Part shown: piece after piece, positions 51,654 to 61,532 of the stretch
Layout: each line of letters opens with the position of its first letter
How positions within the stretch are numbered: the stretch's first letter is position 1
Origin: DASPSR01 sp035498715
GTDB taxonomy: Bacteria; Nitrospirota; UBA9217
Assembly (NCBI GenBank): GCA_035498715.1
Contig: DATJZV010000026.1
Span: 1 to 64,000, forward strand
Length of the DNA: 64,000 nucleotides
Direction of reading: 5' to 3'
Notes under the pieces: generated by a model
Databases searched by the model: none
Seen by the model: only the letters and a program-made list of their open reading frames with translations
What the model was told of the DNA's origin: nothing
Position numbers and translations under genes: made by a program

Positions 51654-52844
51654 TTATCTCCGCTCCCTCCAGCTCGGGACCGGATAGACATAGGGAGCAC
51701 TGGCATGCTGCTTCGGCCAGATGGTCTCGAACTGACCCTTAATGACCTGGACAGCGAGGGTATCCATGAAATTCTGGTTCTGATAGCCGTCCTTGTCCTG
51801 GAACTTGATGGGGCCGAAAGCAGTCTTGATGTTCGTTGCTTTCAGCGCATCACGGATGCCGTCCGGGTTCCAGTTCTTTGCCCGCTCGAGCGCGTCCTTA
51901 ACCACGTAGACTGCAGCATAGGCCGATGCCCCGTGATAGGAAGGATAATCGCCATACTTAGATTTGTATCGCTCGGCATATTCCTTGGTCCCGGGATACT
52001 TGAGCTGGGGTGTCCAGAGGGTCGCACTGACCACGTACTCGGCTGCGTCCTTAGCTCCGTCAATGAATTCCGGAATCGCAAACCCCGCTGCACCGCCTGT
52101 GAAGAGCTTCGCTTCTACCCGCAGCTCCTTGATCTGCTTCATCAATAGCTGGGCCTCGTTCGCGTAAGAGACGGTGTAGACCACATCAGGTTGGGCTTGT
52201 CTTACTTTACCGAGTATCGGCCTGAAATCTATAGCGCCGGTTTCGAACTTCTCTTTTAACACTACCTTGACGCCGAGTTTCTGGGCATCCCTCTCCATCG
52301 CGGTCGCCCCCGATGTGCCAAAGGCCGAGCTCTCATAGAGGATCGCGATAGTTTTAGGTTTAACGACCTCTTTTAGAAAAGATACGAGAGCATTAGCATA
52401 ATGGTCATTGACCTCGTTCTGACGGAAAACATACTTGTAGTTCTGCTTCGTGATGTCGTCATCGGCGCTGGCCACGATCAGGTATGGCGTTTTGCGCTCT
52501 TCGGCCACGGCGGCAACAGCTTTCGCACAGGACGAAGTATACTCGCCCACGATGAGTGGCTGCTTCTTCACATCAATGAGCTTTTCAACGATAGCCCGGG
52601 CGATCTCTGGTTTTGCCCCGGAGTCTTCGAAGGAGAGGGCAAGTTTTTTGCCCTTCACGCCGCCCTTGGCATTGATCTCCTCGGCAGCCATCTCATAGGA
52701 CCGCTTCATGATCTCGCCGAACTTTGCCTGCTTTCCGGTGAGGGGAAGGGGAATGGTAAGGTCAAGGGCGTCCGCTGCGTACAAGGGAGCGGCGAACAGA
52801 CTTACAGCTAGAGACAGAACGAGAATGAATGATGGGTATTTCAT
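51654..52844 (-). CDS. livK: Branched-chain amino acid ABC transporter substrate-binding protein
   Basis: Periplasmic binding protein, 396 residues, with a signal peptide (FILVLSLAVSLFAAPLYA). Early strand TIPLPLTGKQAKFGEIM and EEINAKGG are typical of type-1 periplasmic binding proteins (Leu/Ile/Val or amide type). The ATG at 52844 has GGAGG 5 nt upstream; the open frame further up to 52934 is not used. First gene of livKHMGF. The ligand could also be another amino acid or an amide. Confidence 0.88.
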   Translation of the reverse strand: MKYPSFILVLSLAVSLFAAPLYAADALDLTIPLPLTGKQAKFGEIMKRSYEMAAEEINAKGGVKGKKLALSFEDSGAKPEIARAIVEKLIDVKKQPLIVGEYTSSCAKAVAAVAEERKTPYLIVASADDDITKQNYKYVFRQNEVNDHYANALVSFLKEVVKPKTIAILYESSAFGTSGATAMERDAQKLGVKVVLKEKFETGAIDFRPILGKVRQAQPDVVYTVSYANEAQLLMKQIKELRVEAKLFTGGAAGFAIPEFIDGAKDAAEYVVSATLWTPQLKYPGTKEYAERYKSKYGDYPSYHGASAYAAVYVVKDALERAKNWNPDGIRDALKATNIKTAFGPIKFQDKDGYQNQNFMDTLAVQVIKGQFETIWPKQHASAPYVYPVPSWRERR

Positions 52845-53178
52845 GGGATCCTCCGTCAAGAGTAATCTGTATGTCGATCTATAAAATTCTGAGCTGATAA
52901 ATGCTATTGTATCATGACTCGCGATAAATTTCATGACACATGAGAAAATCTAAATTTCGAAAAAAATATTCTAAATAAGCTCAAGATCAGCAAAGGTCAA
53001 ATCGCAACCGATTGAGCTATAGTACTTGATGCTTACCGGTAGTATGGTGTTTGCCCTCATGCAACCCTTTTTAATCTCCTTGTCCATGCTACGATACTCA
53101 CTGGAAGTTGTCTGAAGATTCGTTCAATCTGTGTCCAATAATTTGTTCCGGTTTCTTGTCCGGACTGTGGACCGTTAG
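52845..53178. other. Intergenic stretch between livK and frdB
   Basis: No gene seen. It should hold the liv promoter: on the minus strand a TACAAT lies within the last ~80 nt before livK, but no convincing -35. Confidence 0.35.
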
Positions 53179-53946
53179 CTACCGCTTCCCGCCCGTACAA
53201 CCGCTTCCCGGCATCCAGGCCTTGATGAACTCCCGGTTCAGGTTCGCTATGAACCGTGCTTTAATTCCTTTGGGACAGACGGCCTCGCATTCGTAGTGGT
53301 TGCTGCAGTTGCCGAATCCCTGCTTGAGCATCTCCTCGGTCATCACACAGACGCGGCGAGCTGCCTCGAGCCGCCCCTGGGGCAGCATCGCAAGGTGCGA
53401 TATTTTCGCCGCGGTAAAAAGCATAGCTGAGCCGTTTGGGCAGGCGGCAACACAGGCGCCACAGCCGATGCACTCTGCCGCGTCCATGGCAGTGTCCGCA
53501 TCGTGTTTCGGAATGAGGACAGTGTTGGCGTCTGGGACGCCGCCGGTGTGGACGGATATATATCCCCCTGCTTGGATCATGCGATCAAAAGCACCACGGT
53601 CCACGATGAGGTCCCTTATCACGGGGAACGCCCGGGCCCGGAAAGGTTCGACGTAGATCGTGTCGCCATCCTTGAAATGGCGCATGTGGAGCTGGCAGAC
53701 TGTAGTCTTTCTCCGGGGTCCGTGGGGGATACCGTTGATGACTTGGCCGCAGGAACCGCAGATTCCCTCGCGGCAGTCGTGGTCAAAAGCGATAGGCTCC
53801 TGGTTTTTCCTGACGAGGTCTTCGTTCACCACGTCGAGCATCTCAAGGAAAGACATATCTGCGGTGATGTGCTGCGCCTCATAGAGCACGAGTCGCCCTT
53901 TGTCCTCGGGGCCATTCTGACGCCAGACATACAAGGTCAGGTTCAT
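53179..53946 (-). CDS. frdB: Fumarate reductase/succinate dehydrogenase iron-sulfur subunit
   Basis: Electron-transfer subunit, 255 residues, with three clusters. The [2Fe-2S] ligands lie in CREGICGSCG and TVCQLHM (about 59-93). The [4Fe-4S] motif is CIGCGACVAACP (about 158-169). The third motif is CSNHYECEAVCP, for the [3Fe-4S] cluster. The ATG at 53946 has GAGGCTG upstream. Last of three genes in the order C-A-B. The direction of the enzyme cannot be told from sequence. Confidence 0.92.
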   Translation of the reverse strand: MNLTLYVWRQNGPEDKGRLVLYEAQHITADMSFLEMLDVVNEDLVRKNQEPIAFDHDCREGICGSCGQVINGIPHGPRRKTTVCQLHMRHFKDGDTIYVEPFRARAFPVIRDLIVDRGAFDRMIQAGGYISVHTGGVPDANTVLIPKHDADTAMDAAECIGCGACVAACPNGSAMLFTAAKISHLAMLPQGRLEAARRVCVMTEEMLKQGFGNCSNHYECEAVCPKGIKARFIANLNREFIKAWMPGSGCTGGKR

Positions 53947-54082
53947 GCTTCAGCCTCGCACAATAAGAATAGTTTTACTTGTCATGGATGGACGCAGCAG
54001 AACTCGGATATAAACGTACACCCTATAACGTAACGGCAAAGGAGCGTCCCAGAATCCTCCTTGCCTCCCTGGTTATTTTCTT

Positions 54083-55996
54083 CTATTTATAACTTCGCAC
54101 TGATGGTTGAATGCTCTCGAACACGAGCGGTTCCTTGTGGAGTTCAGGCTCCCTGTCAACACCCTTGAACTCCCAAGCTGCAACGTAACTGAAATCCCTG
54201 TCATCCCGTTTCGCCTCGCCATCGGGTGTCTGGTGTTCCGCCCGGAAGTGCGCACCGCAGGACTCGTCCCGATGCAGAGCGTCTCTTGCCATAAGCTCTG
54301 CAAACTCGAGAAAGTCGGCGACGCGGCCGGCCCGCTCAAGCTCCTGGTTCAGCTGCTCGCCGCTGCCGGTCACTTTCACGTATCTCCAGAACTCTTCGCG
54401 CAATGCTGGTATCCGTGTGAGGGCACGCTTCAGGCTCTCCGCGCTCCGCTCCATACCCACGCTGTCCCACATGAGTCTGCCGAGTTCGCGGTGGATCTCG
54501 GTCACGGTCTTGTTGCCGTTCACAGAGAGGAGTCTTTTCGCGAAGGACATGACCTCCCCGCGAGATTTCCTGAACTCCGAGTGGTCCGCATTCACCAAAC
54601 CCGGTTTCGTTGCGGCGAGATAATTTGCAATGGTGTAGGGGATGATGAAGTATCCATCAGCGAGACCCTGCATGAGAGCGCTTGCGCCGAGGCGGTTCGC
54701 CCCATGGTCCGAATAGTTTGCTTCGCCGAGGACAAAGAGCCCGCTGATATTGCTTTCGAGATTGTAGTCAACCCAGAGTCCGCCCATAACATAATGAGGT
54801 GCAGGGTAAATGCGCATTGGCTGTTTGTATGCATTGTCCGCGGTGATGCGCTCGTACATTTCGAAGAGGTTCCCGTAACGCTCGCGGATTGTATCTTCAC
54901 CCAGGTATTTGATGGCGTCGCGGAAGTCGAGGTATACGCCTCGTCCGCCGGGACCTACGCCTCTGCCTTCGTCGCAGACCTCTTTGGCCGCACGTGACGT
55001 GACATCGCGGGCAGCCAGGTTGCCGAAGGTGGGATATTTACGTTCAAGGAAATAGTCTCGGTCTTCTTCGGGGATATTGTTCGCAGCACGGGTGTCGCCT
55101 TTTTTCTTCGGTACCCAGACCCTGCCGTCGTTCCGGAGCGACTCGGACATGAGCGTAAGCTTGGCTTGGTGCTCTCCAGTTACGGGGATGCAAGTAGGGT
55201 GGATCTGGGTAAAGCAGGGGTTGGCGAAGAACGCTCCTTTTTTATATGCACGGTACGTGGCGGTCACGCCCGAGGCGAGAGAGTTCGTCGTAAGGAAATA
55301 AATGTTCGAATATCCACCACTGCAGAGACAGACCGCATCGGCGGCAAAAGATTCTATCCTGCCGGTCACAAGGTCACGGATCGTGATTCCCCTCGCTTGG
55401 CCATCAATAACAACGAGGTCGAGCATCTCCGTACGCGGATGGAGGGTCACCGTGCCGGCCTTCACCTGGCGGGAAAGTGCGCCGTAGGCGCCGAGCAGGA
55501 GCTGCTGGCCTGTCTGTCCTCGGGCGTAAAAGGTGCGAGAGACCTGGGCACCACCGAACGAGCGGGTCACGAGATAGCCCGCGTAGTCTCGCGCGAAGGG
55601 CACGCCCTGGGCCACGCACTGATCGATAATGTTTGCGCTTACTTGCGCAAGCCGATACACGTTCGCCTCGCGGGAGCGAAAGTCTCCGCCCTTGATGGTG
55701 TCGTAGAAAAGGTTGTAGACGCTGTCGCCATCGCCCGGGTAGTTCTTGGCCGCGTTGATTCCGCCTTGGGCGGCTATGCTGTGGGCCCGGCGCGGGCTAT
55801 CCTGGGCGCAGAAGGAATCCACCTGGTAGCCGAGCTCACCAAGGGTCGCCGCAGCGGACGCCCCGGCAAGGCCGGTTCCGACCACGACGATGCGGTATTT
55901 CCGCTTGTTCGCCGGGCTTACGAGCTTCAGTTCGTGGCGCCGCCGTTCCCATTTGTCAGTAAGCGGTCCGGAGGGAATTTTACCATCGAGAATCAT
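54083..55996 (-). CDS. frdA: Fumarate reductase/succinate dehydrogenase flavoprotein subunit
   Basis: Catalytic FAD subunit, 637 residues, of the long type found with b558-type membrane anchors. FAD-binding VVGTGLAGASAAATLGELG (about residues 37-55), the flavin-His motif HSIAAQGGINAAKN, the active-site QIHPTCIP, and HYVMGGLWVDYN. The ATG at 55996 has CAGGTGA 5 nt upstream, which decides it over the longer frame (56053). The genes for subunits C (upstream) and B (downstream) flank it. Confidence 0.92.
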   Translation of the reverse strand: MILDGKIPSGPLTDKWERRRHELKLVSPANKRKYRIVVVGTGLAGASAAATLGELGYQVDSFCAQDSPRRAHSIAAQGGINAAKNYPGDGDSVYNLFYDTIKGGDFRSREANVYRLAQVSANIIDQCVAQGVPFARDYAGYLVTRSFGGAQVSRTFYARGQTGQQLLLGAYGALSRQVKAGTVTLHPRTEMLDLVVIDGQARGITIRDLVTGRIESFAADAVCLCSGGYSNIYFLTTNSLASGVTATYRAYKKGAFFANPCFTQIHPTCIPVTGEHQAKLTLMSESLRNDGRVWVPKKKGDTRAANNIPEEDRDYFLERKYPTFGNLAARDVTSRAAKEVCDEGRGVGPGGRGVYLDFRDAIKYLGEDTIRERYGNLFEMYERITADNAYKQPMRIYPAPHYVMGGLWVDYNLESNISGLFVLGEANYSDHGANRLGASALMQGLADGYFIIPYTIANYLAATKPGLVNADHSEFRKSRGEVMSFAKRLLSVNGNKTVTEIHRELGRLMWDSVGMERSAESLKRALTRIPALREEFWRYVKVTGSGEQLNQELERAGRVADFLEFAELMARDALHRDESCGAHFRAEHQTPDGEAKRDDRDFSYVAAWEFKGVDREPELHKEPLVFESIQPSVRSYK

Positions 55997-56126
55997 GTAA
56001 TCACCTGAATCGGATAACCACGTGAAAAGCTTCCTTGAACCGCCAAGGCGCAAATAGCGCGAAGTTGTAAAAAAAGATCCAAGTTTTTTCTGGTGTCCTC
56101 TGCGACTTCACGGCCAAGTACTTTGC

Positions 56127-56795
56127 TTACCGTTTCAATAATCCCGCGATAATTGCAACCGGTATCGCACTATACCAGAGAAATAGTATGACGGAGGCTA
56201 GCGTCCCTGACTTTTCAAAGACAGGGAGCGTCCTCTCATTGTTCAGCCCCCAGGTCTGGATGGAGCTCTGCATGCCGTGGAACAGGTGCAGCCCCAAGGC
56301 GGCTAGGGACATGACATAAACGGCGGAAATGCCGATATATTGAAAATTGTGAACGACCATCATGAATACGTCTGGCCTTCCAAGGATGTCGGGATGGCTG
56401 TCCGCAGAAGTTGCGGGGTTCGTTACCTGGAAGGTGAACTGGAGGAGATGATAGATAAGGAAAGCGATGATGATGACGCCGGTCCAAATTTGGTTTCTTC
56501 CCGCAAAGGTTGCGCGGAGGTAATGAGTCACAGCATAGGGCTGGGGTTTTGCCGCATGGTTCTCAAGCTTGATCACCGAGCCGTAATAGATGTGGATGGC
56601 GAAGGCCGCCATCAGGATAACGCGACCTCCCCAAACAAAGACCGGCAGGCCGTATAGACCCACGACATAGGCATTGAGCTTATGGAAGAAGATGGTCGAG
56701 TTGCCGGCTATATGAAAGATGACGAAGATGACCAATATCTGGCCCGATATCGCCATGAGGACCTTTCTGCCGACAGTGGATGTAGGTAATAACAT
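56127..56795 (-). CDS. frdC: Succinate dehydrogenase/fumarate reductase cytochrome b558 subunit
   Basis: Single membrane-anchor subunit of the b558 family, 222 residues, five hydrophobic segments. Histidines for two haems are placed in FVIFHIAGNSTIF, FAIHIYYGS, IYHLLQFTFQ and GLHLFHGMQSS. It carries quinone chemistry for FrdAB. The ATG at 56795 has AAGGTA 7 nt upstream. First gene of the frdCAB order. Confidence 0.9.
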   Translation of the reverse strand: MLLPTSTVGRKVLMAISGQILVIFVIFHIAGNSTIFFHKLNAYVVGLYGLPVFVWGGRVILMAAFAIHIYYGSVIKLENHAAKPQPYAVTHYLRATFAGRNQIWTGVIIIAFLIYHLLQFTFQVTNPATSADSHPDILGRPDVFMMVVHNFQYIGISAVYVMSLAALGLHLFHGMQSSIQTWGLNNERTLPVFEKSGTLASVILFLWYSAIPVAIIAGLLKR

Positions 56796-56904
56796 AAAAG
56801 ATACCTTGGTAATTGGGAGTCGGTCACAGCTACGATGCCCATTTTGGTAAAAGCCGTTGCATAATTCGGCTATGGCATTACCGCATTACCGTTTTGCGTT
56901 ATCA

Positions 56905-58308
56905 TTATTTCCCCGATTCTTCTCCAATCCCGCCTTCCGTCATCTTCCTCGGATCGAGCAGGCGGTCCAGTTCCTCTTTCGACAAATCCGTCATCTCAGC
57001 AGCGACATCTTTTAGTGAACGTCCCTCGGCGTAGGCCTTCTTGGCGATCTGCGCAGCCTTATCGTAACCGATGACGGGATTCAACGCAGTCACGAGAATC
57101 GGGTTTTGTCCTACGAGGCCGATGATGCGTTGCCGGTTCACGGTAAAGCCTGCAACGGCTTTCTCCGCCAGAAGGCTCGCTGCATTTCCAAGGAGGGTAA
57201 TCGACTGGAGCAGGTTATGGATAATCACCGGCAGCATCACATTCAGCTCGAAGTTACCCTGCTGGTTGCTAACACTGATGACGACGTCGTTTCCCATGAC
57301 CTGTGCGCAGGCCATCATCATCACCTCGCACATCACCGGGTTCACTTTTCCAGGCATGATGCTCGAACCCGGCTGGAGCGCCGGCAGGGATATTTCTCCC
57401 AGCCCAGTGACTGGCCCGCTGTTCATCCACCGGAGGTCGTTGGCCATCTTCATAAAAGACGTAGCAGTCGTTTTGAGATTCCCGCTCAGTTCCACCGCCG
57501 GATCCATCATTGCCTGGGCAGCGAAATGATTGTCGGTCTCAGTAAAAGGGTGATTTGTGCGCTGCACGATCTTGTCCGCAACGCGCCTGCCAAATCCGGA
57601 CGGCGCATTGATACCGGTGCCCACGGCCGTGCCTCCGATCGCGAGCTTTGCCAAGCGCGGCAGGCATGACTCGATGCGCTCGATAGCCTGCGCTACCTGA
57701 AATGCCCAGCCGCTTATCACCTGGCTGAGAAGGATCGGCATGGCATCCATAAGATGCGTGCGCCCGGTCTTAACGACATCATGGAACTCCGGTTCACGCT
57801 TTTTGAGCACTTTATGGAGGTGCTCAAAGGACGGCAGAAGCATCTCGCTCACTTGAAGGAAAGCACTTACATGTAAGGCGGACGGGATCACGTCGTTCGA
57901 GGACTGACCCATATTAACATGATTGTTCGGATGGACTCTTGCTTCTGAGATGCCAAGGATATGCGTTGCCCGCCGCGCGATCACTTCGTTGGCATTCATG
58001 TTCGTCGATGTCGCCGAACCGGTCTGGAAGACATCGAGAGGAAAGTGGTCGTCCCATTTTCCGTCGGCAACTTCCAGGGCTGCCTGCCGGATCGCCTGTG
58101 CTGTGCTGGGATCGAGCAGGCCGAGCTCGGCGTTCACCTCGGCGGCAGCGGCCTTGATGAACCCAAGGGCACGGATAAAGGCGCGGGGGAAGCGGATCCC
58201 GCTCACGGGGAAGTTCTCGATCGCCCGCTGTGTCTGCGCTCCATAGAGCGCGTCTACCGGGACCTTGACTTCGCCGAGGGAGTCCTTCTCGATACGAAAA
58301 TCAGTCAT
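56905..58308 (-). CDS. fumC: Class II fumarate hydratase
   Basis: Interconverts fumarate and malate, 467 residues, oxygen-stable type. The signature is GSSIMPGKVNPVMCE (about residues 317-331, catalytic Ser loop). Further conserved parts are QTGSATSTNMNANEVIARRA, VHPNNHVNMGQSSNDVIPSA and KTGRTHLMDAMPI. It lies 110 nt upstream of frdC on the same strand, linking it to the Frd complex. No good Shine-Dalgarno before 58308. Confidence 0.93.
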   Translation of the reverse strand: MTDFRIEKDSLGEVKVPVDALYGAQTQRAIENFPVSGIRFPRAFIRALGFIKAAAAEVNAELGLLDPSTAQAIRQAALEVADGKWDDHFPLDVFQTGSATSTNMNANEVIARRATHILGISEARVHPNNHVNMGQSSNDVIPSALHVSAFLQVSEMLLPSFEHLHKVLKKREPEFHDVVKTGRTHLMDAMPILLSQVISGWAFQVAQAIERIESCLPRLAKLAIGGTAVGTGINAPSGFGRRVADKIVQRTNHPFTETDNHFAAQAMMDPAVELSGNLKTTATSFMKMANDLRWMNSGPVTGLGEISLPALQPGSSIMPGKVNPVMCEVMMMACAQVMGNDVVISVSNQQGNFELNVMLPVIIHNLLQSITLLGNAASLLAEKAVAGFTVNRQRIIGLVGQNPILVTALNPVIGYDKAAQIAKKAYAEGRSLKDVAAEMTDLSKEELDRLLDPRKMTEGGIGEESGK

Positions 58309-58639
58309 AGGGAAAAGAATTTGAAACCCGGAATTTGTTGCTACGCGAAAATCATGAAATTCATGAAAACGATAACAGGGTCTCTTTTCATTGTGTCTTG
58401 ATGAACTTCGTGGTAATGAGCCGGGCCCTGAAGCGCTGCAGGATCATGGAGCTGAAATCCATGAACAATGATGCATCGGTGGCTCATGGGTTTAATTATA
58501 GCGACTTTGAAAAGATTTTGCACGGTGTTTTTAAAAAAATAGAAAGGCACAGGCCACAGTCAGTAGCGAGATCAAAAAAGCCGCTTTTTGAGGAGAGGGG
58601 AAAATCGGCTTCATAGAGGGGATATGCAAAAGGCTTGAG
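58309..58639. other. Intergenic stretch between divergent fumC and the malic enzyme gene
   Basis: A plus-strand frame (58335-58616) has no Shine-Dalgarno and no recognisable product. I see nothing else apart from the promoter that follows. Confidence 0.4.
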
Positions 58640-58668
58640 TTGACCTGAAGGATAATTAATTCTATAAT
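58640..58668 (+). promoter_or_regulatory. Promoter for the malic enzyme gene
   Basis: TTGACC (58640-58645), 17-nt spacer, perfect TATAAT (58663-58668). Predicted +1 near 58675; AGGAGGTG lies before the ATG at 58690. Confidence 0.65.
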
Positions 58669-58689
58669 GAAAACAAGAGGAGGTGCGCG

Positions 58690-60102
58690 ATGGGCCATGT
58701 ATGCAATCCCAGTCCCAGTTACAGCATCGTGATAAGAGTAGAGATCGAGAACCGCATCGGCATGTTCGCCAAGATTGCCATGGCCATTGGCAGTGCCGGA
58801 GGCGACCTGGGCTCTGTGGACATCGTCCGCGTGGAGAAGGGCAAGATCATTCGGGACATCACCGTGAACGCCCGCAACGAGGAACACGAGAAAGCGATCG
58901 TACGGGCGATCAAGACCGTGGCCGGCGTAAAGGTCCTTAGGGTCATGGACCGCACCTTTTCGTCTCATCAGGGTGGAAAGATCGAGATAAAAAACAAACT
59001 GCCCGTACGTGACCGAAACGACCTCTCACAGATTTACACACCGGGCGTTGCGCGTGTCTGCATGGACATCCATCAGAATAAAGAACACGCCTACCGCTAT
59101 ACCATCAAGGGCAACTCCGTGGCCATCGTCTCCGATGGCACCGCTGTGTTGGGCCTCGGCGATATCGGGCCCGAGGCGGCGCTTCCGGTAATGGAGGGCA
59201 AGGCCATGATCTTTAAGGAGTTCGCCGGCATCGATGCCTTCCCCATCGTGCTCGCGACTAGAGACGTAGACTCGATCGTGAACACGGTCAGGTCTATTGC
59301 ACCGACCTTCGGAGGCATCAACCTTGAGGATATTTCCGCGCCGAGGTGTTTCGAGATTGAGGCCAGGCTCAGGAAGATGCTCGACATTCCCGTGTTCCAT
59401 GACGACCAGCACGGTACAGCCGTGGTCGTGCTCGCCGCGCTCATCAATGTCTCGCGTCTCCTGAAGCGGGACCTCAAAAAATTCAAGATTGTCGTCGTCG
59501 GAGCAGGCGCCGCAGGCTCGGCAACGGTGAGGATCCTCCTTGCCTCAGGCGTCAAGGACATCACCGCCTGCGACAAGGCCGGGGCCCTGTTTACAGGTAG
59601 AAGGCAGAACATGGATCATGCCAAGCGGGAGCTGGCAAAGCTGACGAACCCGAGAAAGGTGAAGGGGAACATTGCTGACACCATGAAGGGAGCGGACGTG
59701 TTTATCGGATTGTCCGCCCCTAACATCATTGCCGCTGACGACATCAGGAGTATGGCAAAAGACCCGGTGGTCTTCGCGCTCGCCAATCCCGATCCTGAAA
59801 TATCGCCCGAGGAGGCTATCCCGCTAGTCCGGGTCATGGCAACGGGCCGATCCGATTACCCGAATCAGATCAACAACATGCTTGGATTTCCTGGGATCTT
59901 CCGGGGACTTCTCGACGTGCGCGCAAAGGGCGTGAACGAGGCCGTAAAGCTCGCCGCCGCGCGCGCTATCGCGTACACGGTCGACGAGGAAGAGTTACAT
60001 GAGGATTATATCATCCCGAGCATATTCGACCGGAAGGTGGTTGCGTCCGTTGCGTCTGCAGTTGCCGAGGTCGCGAAGAAGACAGGACTAGCGCCGAAGT
60101 GA
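58690..60102 (+). CDS. NAD(P)-dependent malic enzyme with N-terminal ACT domain
   Basis: Oxidative decarboxylation of malate to pyruvate, 470 residues. Residues about 10-85 form an ACT domain (IVIRVEIENRIGMFAKIAMA), suggesting allosteric control by an amino acid. The catalytic part follows: YTPGVARV (Tyr), KGNSVAIVSDGTAVLGLGDI, FPIVLATRDVDSI, and FHDDQHGTAVV for metal binding. The Rossmann motif is VVVGAGAAGSATVR (about 263-276), and SDYPNQINNMLGFPGIFRG closes the site. AGGAGGTG precedes the ATG. Cofactor preference is not decided. Confidence 0.92.
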   Translation: MGHVCNPSPSYSIVIRVEIENRIGMFAKIAMAIGSAGGDLGSVDIVRVEKGKIIRDITVNARNEEHEKAIVRAIKTVAGVKVLRVMDRTFSSHQGGKIEIKNKLPVRDRNDLSQIYTPGVARVCMDIHQNKEHAYRYTIKGNSVAIVSDGTAVLGLGDIGPEAALPVMEGKAMIFKEFAGIDAFPIVLATRDVDSIVNTVRSIAPTFGGINLEDISAPRCFEIEARLRKMLDIPVFHDDQHGTAVVVLAALINVSRLLKRDLKKFKIVVVGAGAAGSATVRILLASGVKDITACDKAGALFTGRRQNMDHAKRELAKLTNPRKVKGNIADTMKGADVFIGLSAPNIIAADDIRSMAKDPVVFALANPDPEISPEEAIPLVRVMATGRSDYPNQINNMLGFPGIFRGLLDVRAKGVNEAVKLAAARAIAYTVDEEELHEDYIIPSIFDRKVVASVASAVAEVAKKTGLAPK

Positions 60103-60260
60103 CGAGCGCCGATGTCAAACGTGTTTTTATCACAAAGACGCTAAGACCGACGAGAAAGATCCGCACATCTTTTTTAAACCTCGCGATCCCTGTATCATCA
60201 GCGAGAAAGAAGCAGTTTCAGCATCCTTGAGGAATTAACTCATCGTTAAGGGACAAACCT

Positions 60261-61532
60261 ATGACCAGAAATCATGAACGATTACACCGGGACGAGAAAG
60301 ACCTCCGCAGCCTCGCCATGACCGAGCTGCAGACCATCTATGCCGATCTCGGCCTGTCTCAAGACGAACTTGACCTCCTGGCAGTGCCGCGCCGCTCCTT
60401 CACTGTGAGCTTCCCGGTAAAAACGACCCTCGGCAAGACACAGATGTTTACGGGATACCGCGTACAGTACAATGACGCTCGCGGACCTGCCAAAGGTGGC
60501 ATCAGATTCCATCCCGACATGACCCTGGAGCACACAAGCGACCTCGCCTTTCTCATGGCCCTCAAGTGTGCCGTCGTGAACATCCCCTTCGGGGGGTCAA
60601 AGGGCGGAGTAGTCGTCGATCCCCTGCAACTCAGCCAAGGTGAGCTCGAGCTTGTGACGCGCGGCTACATCCGTGCCATTGCGGATTTCATCGGTCCATT
60701 CAAAGATATCCCCGCGCCTGACGTATATACCGACGAGCATATCATGGCATGGATTCTCGACGAGTACGAACGAATCATGCGCGAACATATCCCCGCCGTG
60801 GTTACGGGAAAGCCACCCGAGCTCGGCGGCATCGGCGTGCGCAGGTATTCTACCGCACTTGGTGGCGTGCACGTGCTCGAGCAGGCCATGAGGGAAAGAG
60901 GCATGGAAGCTCACGGAACGCGGGTCGCGGTCCAAGGCTTCGGGAATGTGGGCGCCAATGTCGCACGGATCCTCCATCACTGGGGCTACACGGTCGTTGC
61001 CGTGAGCGACGTGAACGGAGCCATTCTGAACCCGAATGGCATCGACATCTCCTCGCTCAGGCACCACAAGAACAAGGCCGGCAGCGTCGTAGGTTTCCCC
61101 AGCGCAACGGGTATCACGAATGCCGAACTCCTCACCACCGAATGCGACGTGCTCATCCCGGCGGCCCTTTCGAACCAGCTTGATGAGGATAATGCGCGAG
61201 ACGTAAAGGCAAAGATCATCCTCGAGCTCGCCAACGCCCCTGTAACTGCTGCGGCCGACGATATTTTCTTCAGCAGGGACGTCCTCGTCATTCCGGACAT
61301 CCTCGCGAACGCCGGCGGTGTCGTGGTGAGCTACTTCGAATGGAGCCAGAACCTGAGCAACGATCGCTGGCCGGAACAGAAGGTCCTCGAGAAATTAAAA
61401 CAGACCATGACCAACGCCTTCAATGATGTACATACACTCTGCAGGGAAATCCGGTGCAGACTGCGCAAGGCTGCGTATCAGCTGGCAGTGAAGCGGATCC
61501 TGCACGTCGAGCGGCTCCGGGGGAATCTGTAG
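60261..61532 (+). CDS. gdhA: Glutamate dehydrogenase family (Glu/Leu/Phe/Val) enzyme
   Basis: Interconverts glutamate and 2-oxoglutarate plus ammonia, 423 residues. Substrate-binding PAKGGIRFHPD and KCAVVNIPFGGSKGGV (catalytic Lys region), DVYTDEHIMAW (catalytic Asp position), and the nucleotide motif VQGFGNVGANVAR (about 220-232) are all present, plus PAALSNQLDEDNA. The ~420-residue form is the hexameric type common in archaea and anaerobes. AAGGGA lies 8 nt before the ATG. Confidence 0.93.
   Translation: MTRNHERLHRDEKDLRSLAMTELQTIYADLGLSQDELDLLAVPRRSFTVSFPVKTTLGKTQMFTGYRVQYNDARGPAKGGIRFHPDMTLEHTSDLAFLMALKCAVVNIPFGGSKGGVVVDPLQLSQGELELVTRGYIRAIADFIGPFKDIPAPDVYTDEHIMAWILDEYERIMREHIPAVVTGKPPELGGIGVRRYSTALGGVHVLEQAMRERGMEAHGTRVAVQGFGNVGANVARILHHWGYTVVAVSDVNGAILNPNGIDISSLRHHKNKAGSVVGFPSATGITNAELLTTECDVLIPAALSNQLDEDNARDVKAKIILELANAPVTAAADDIFFSRDVLVIPDILANAGGVVVSYFEWSQNLSNDRWPEQKVLEKLKQTMTNAFNDVHTLCREIRCRLRKAAYQLAVKRILHVERLRGNL

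Noticed and set aside
58335..58616. 93-codon frame between fumC and the malic enzyme gene
   Set aside because: No Shine-Dalgarno and no recognisable protein; probably chance.
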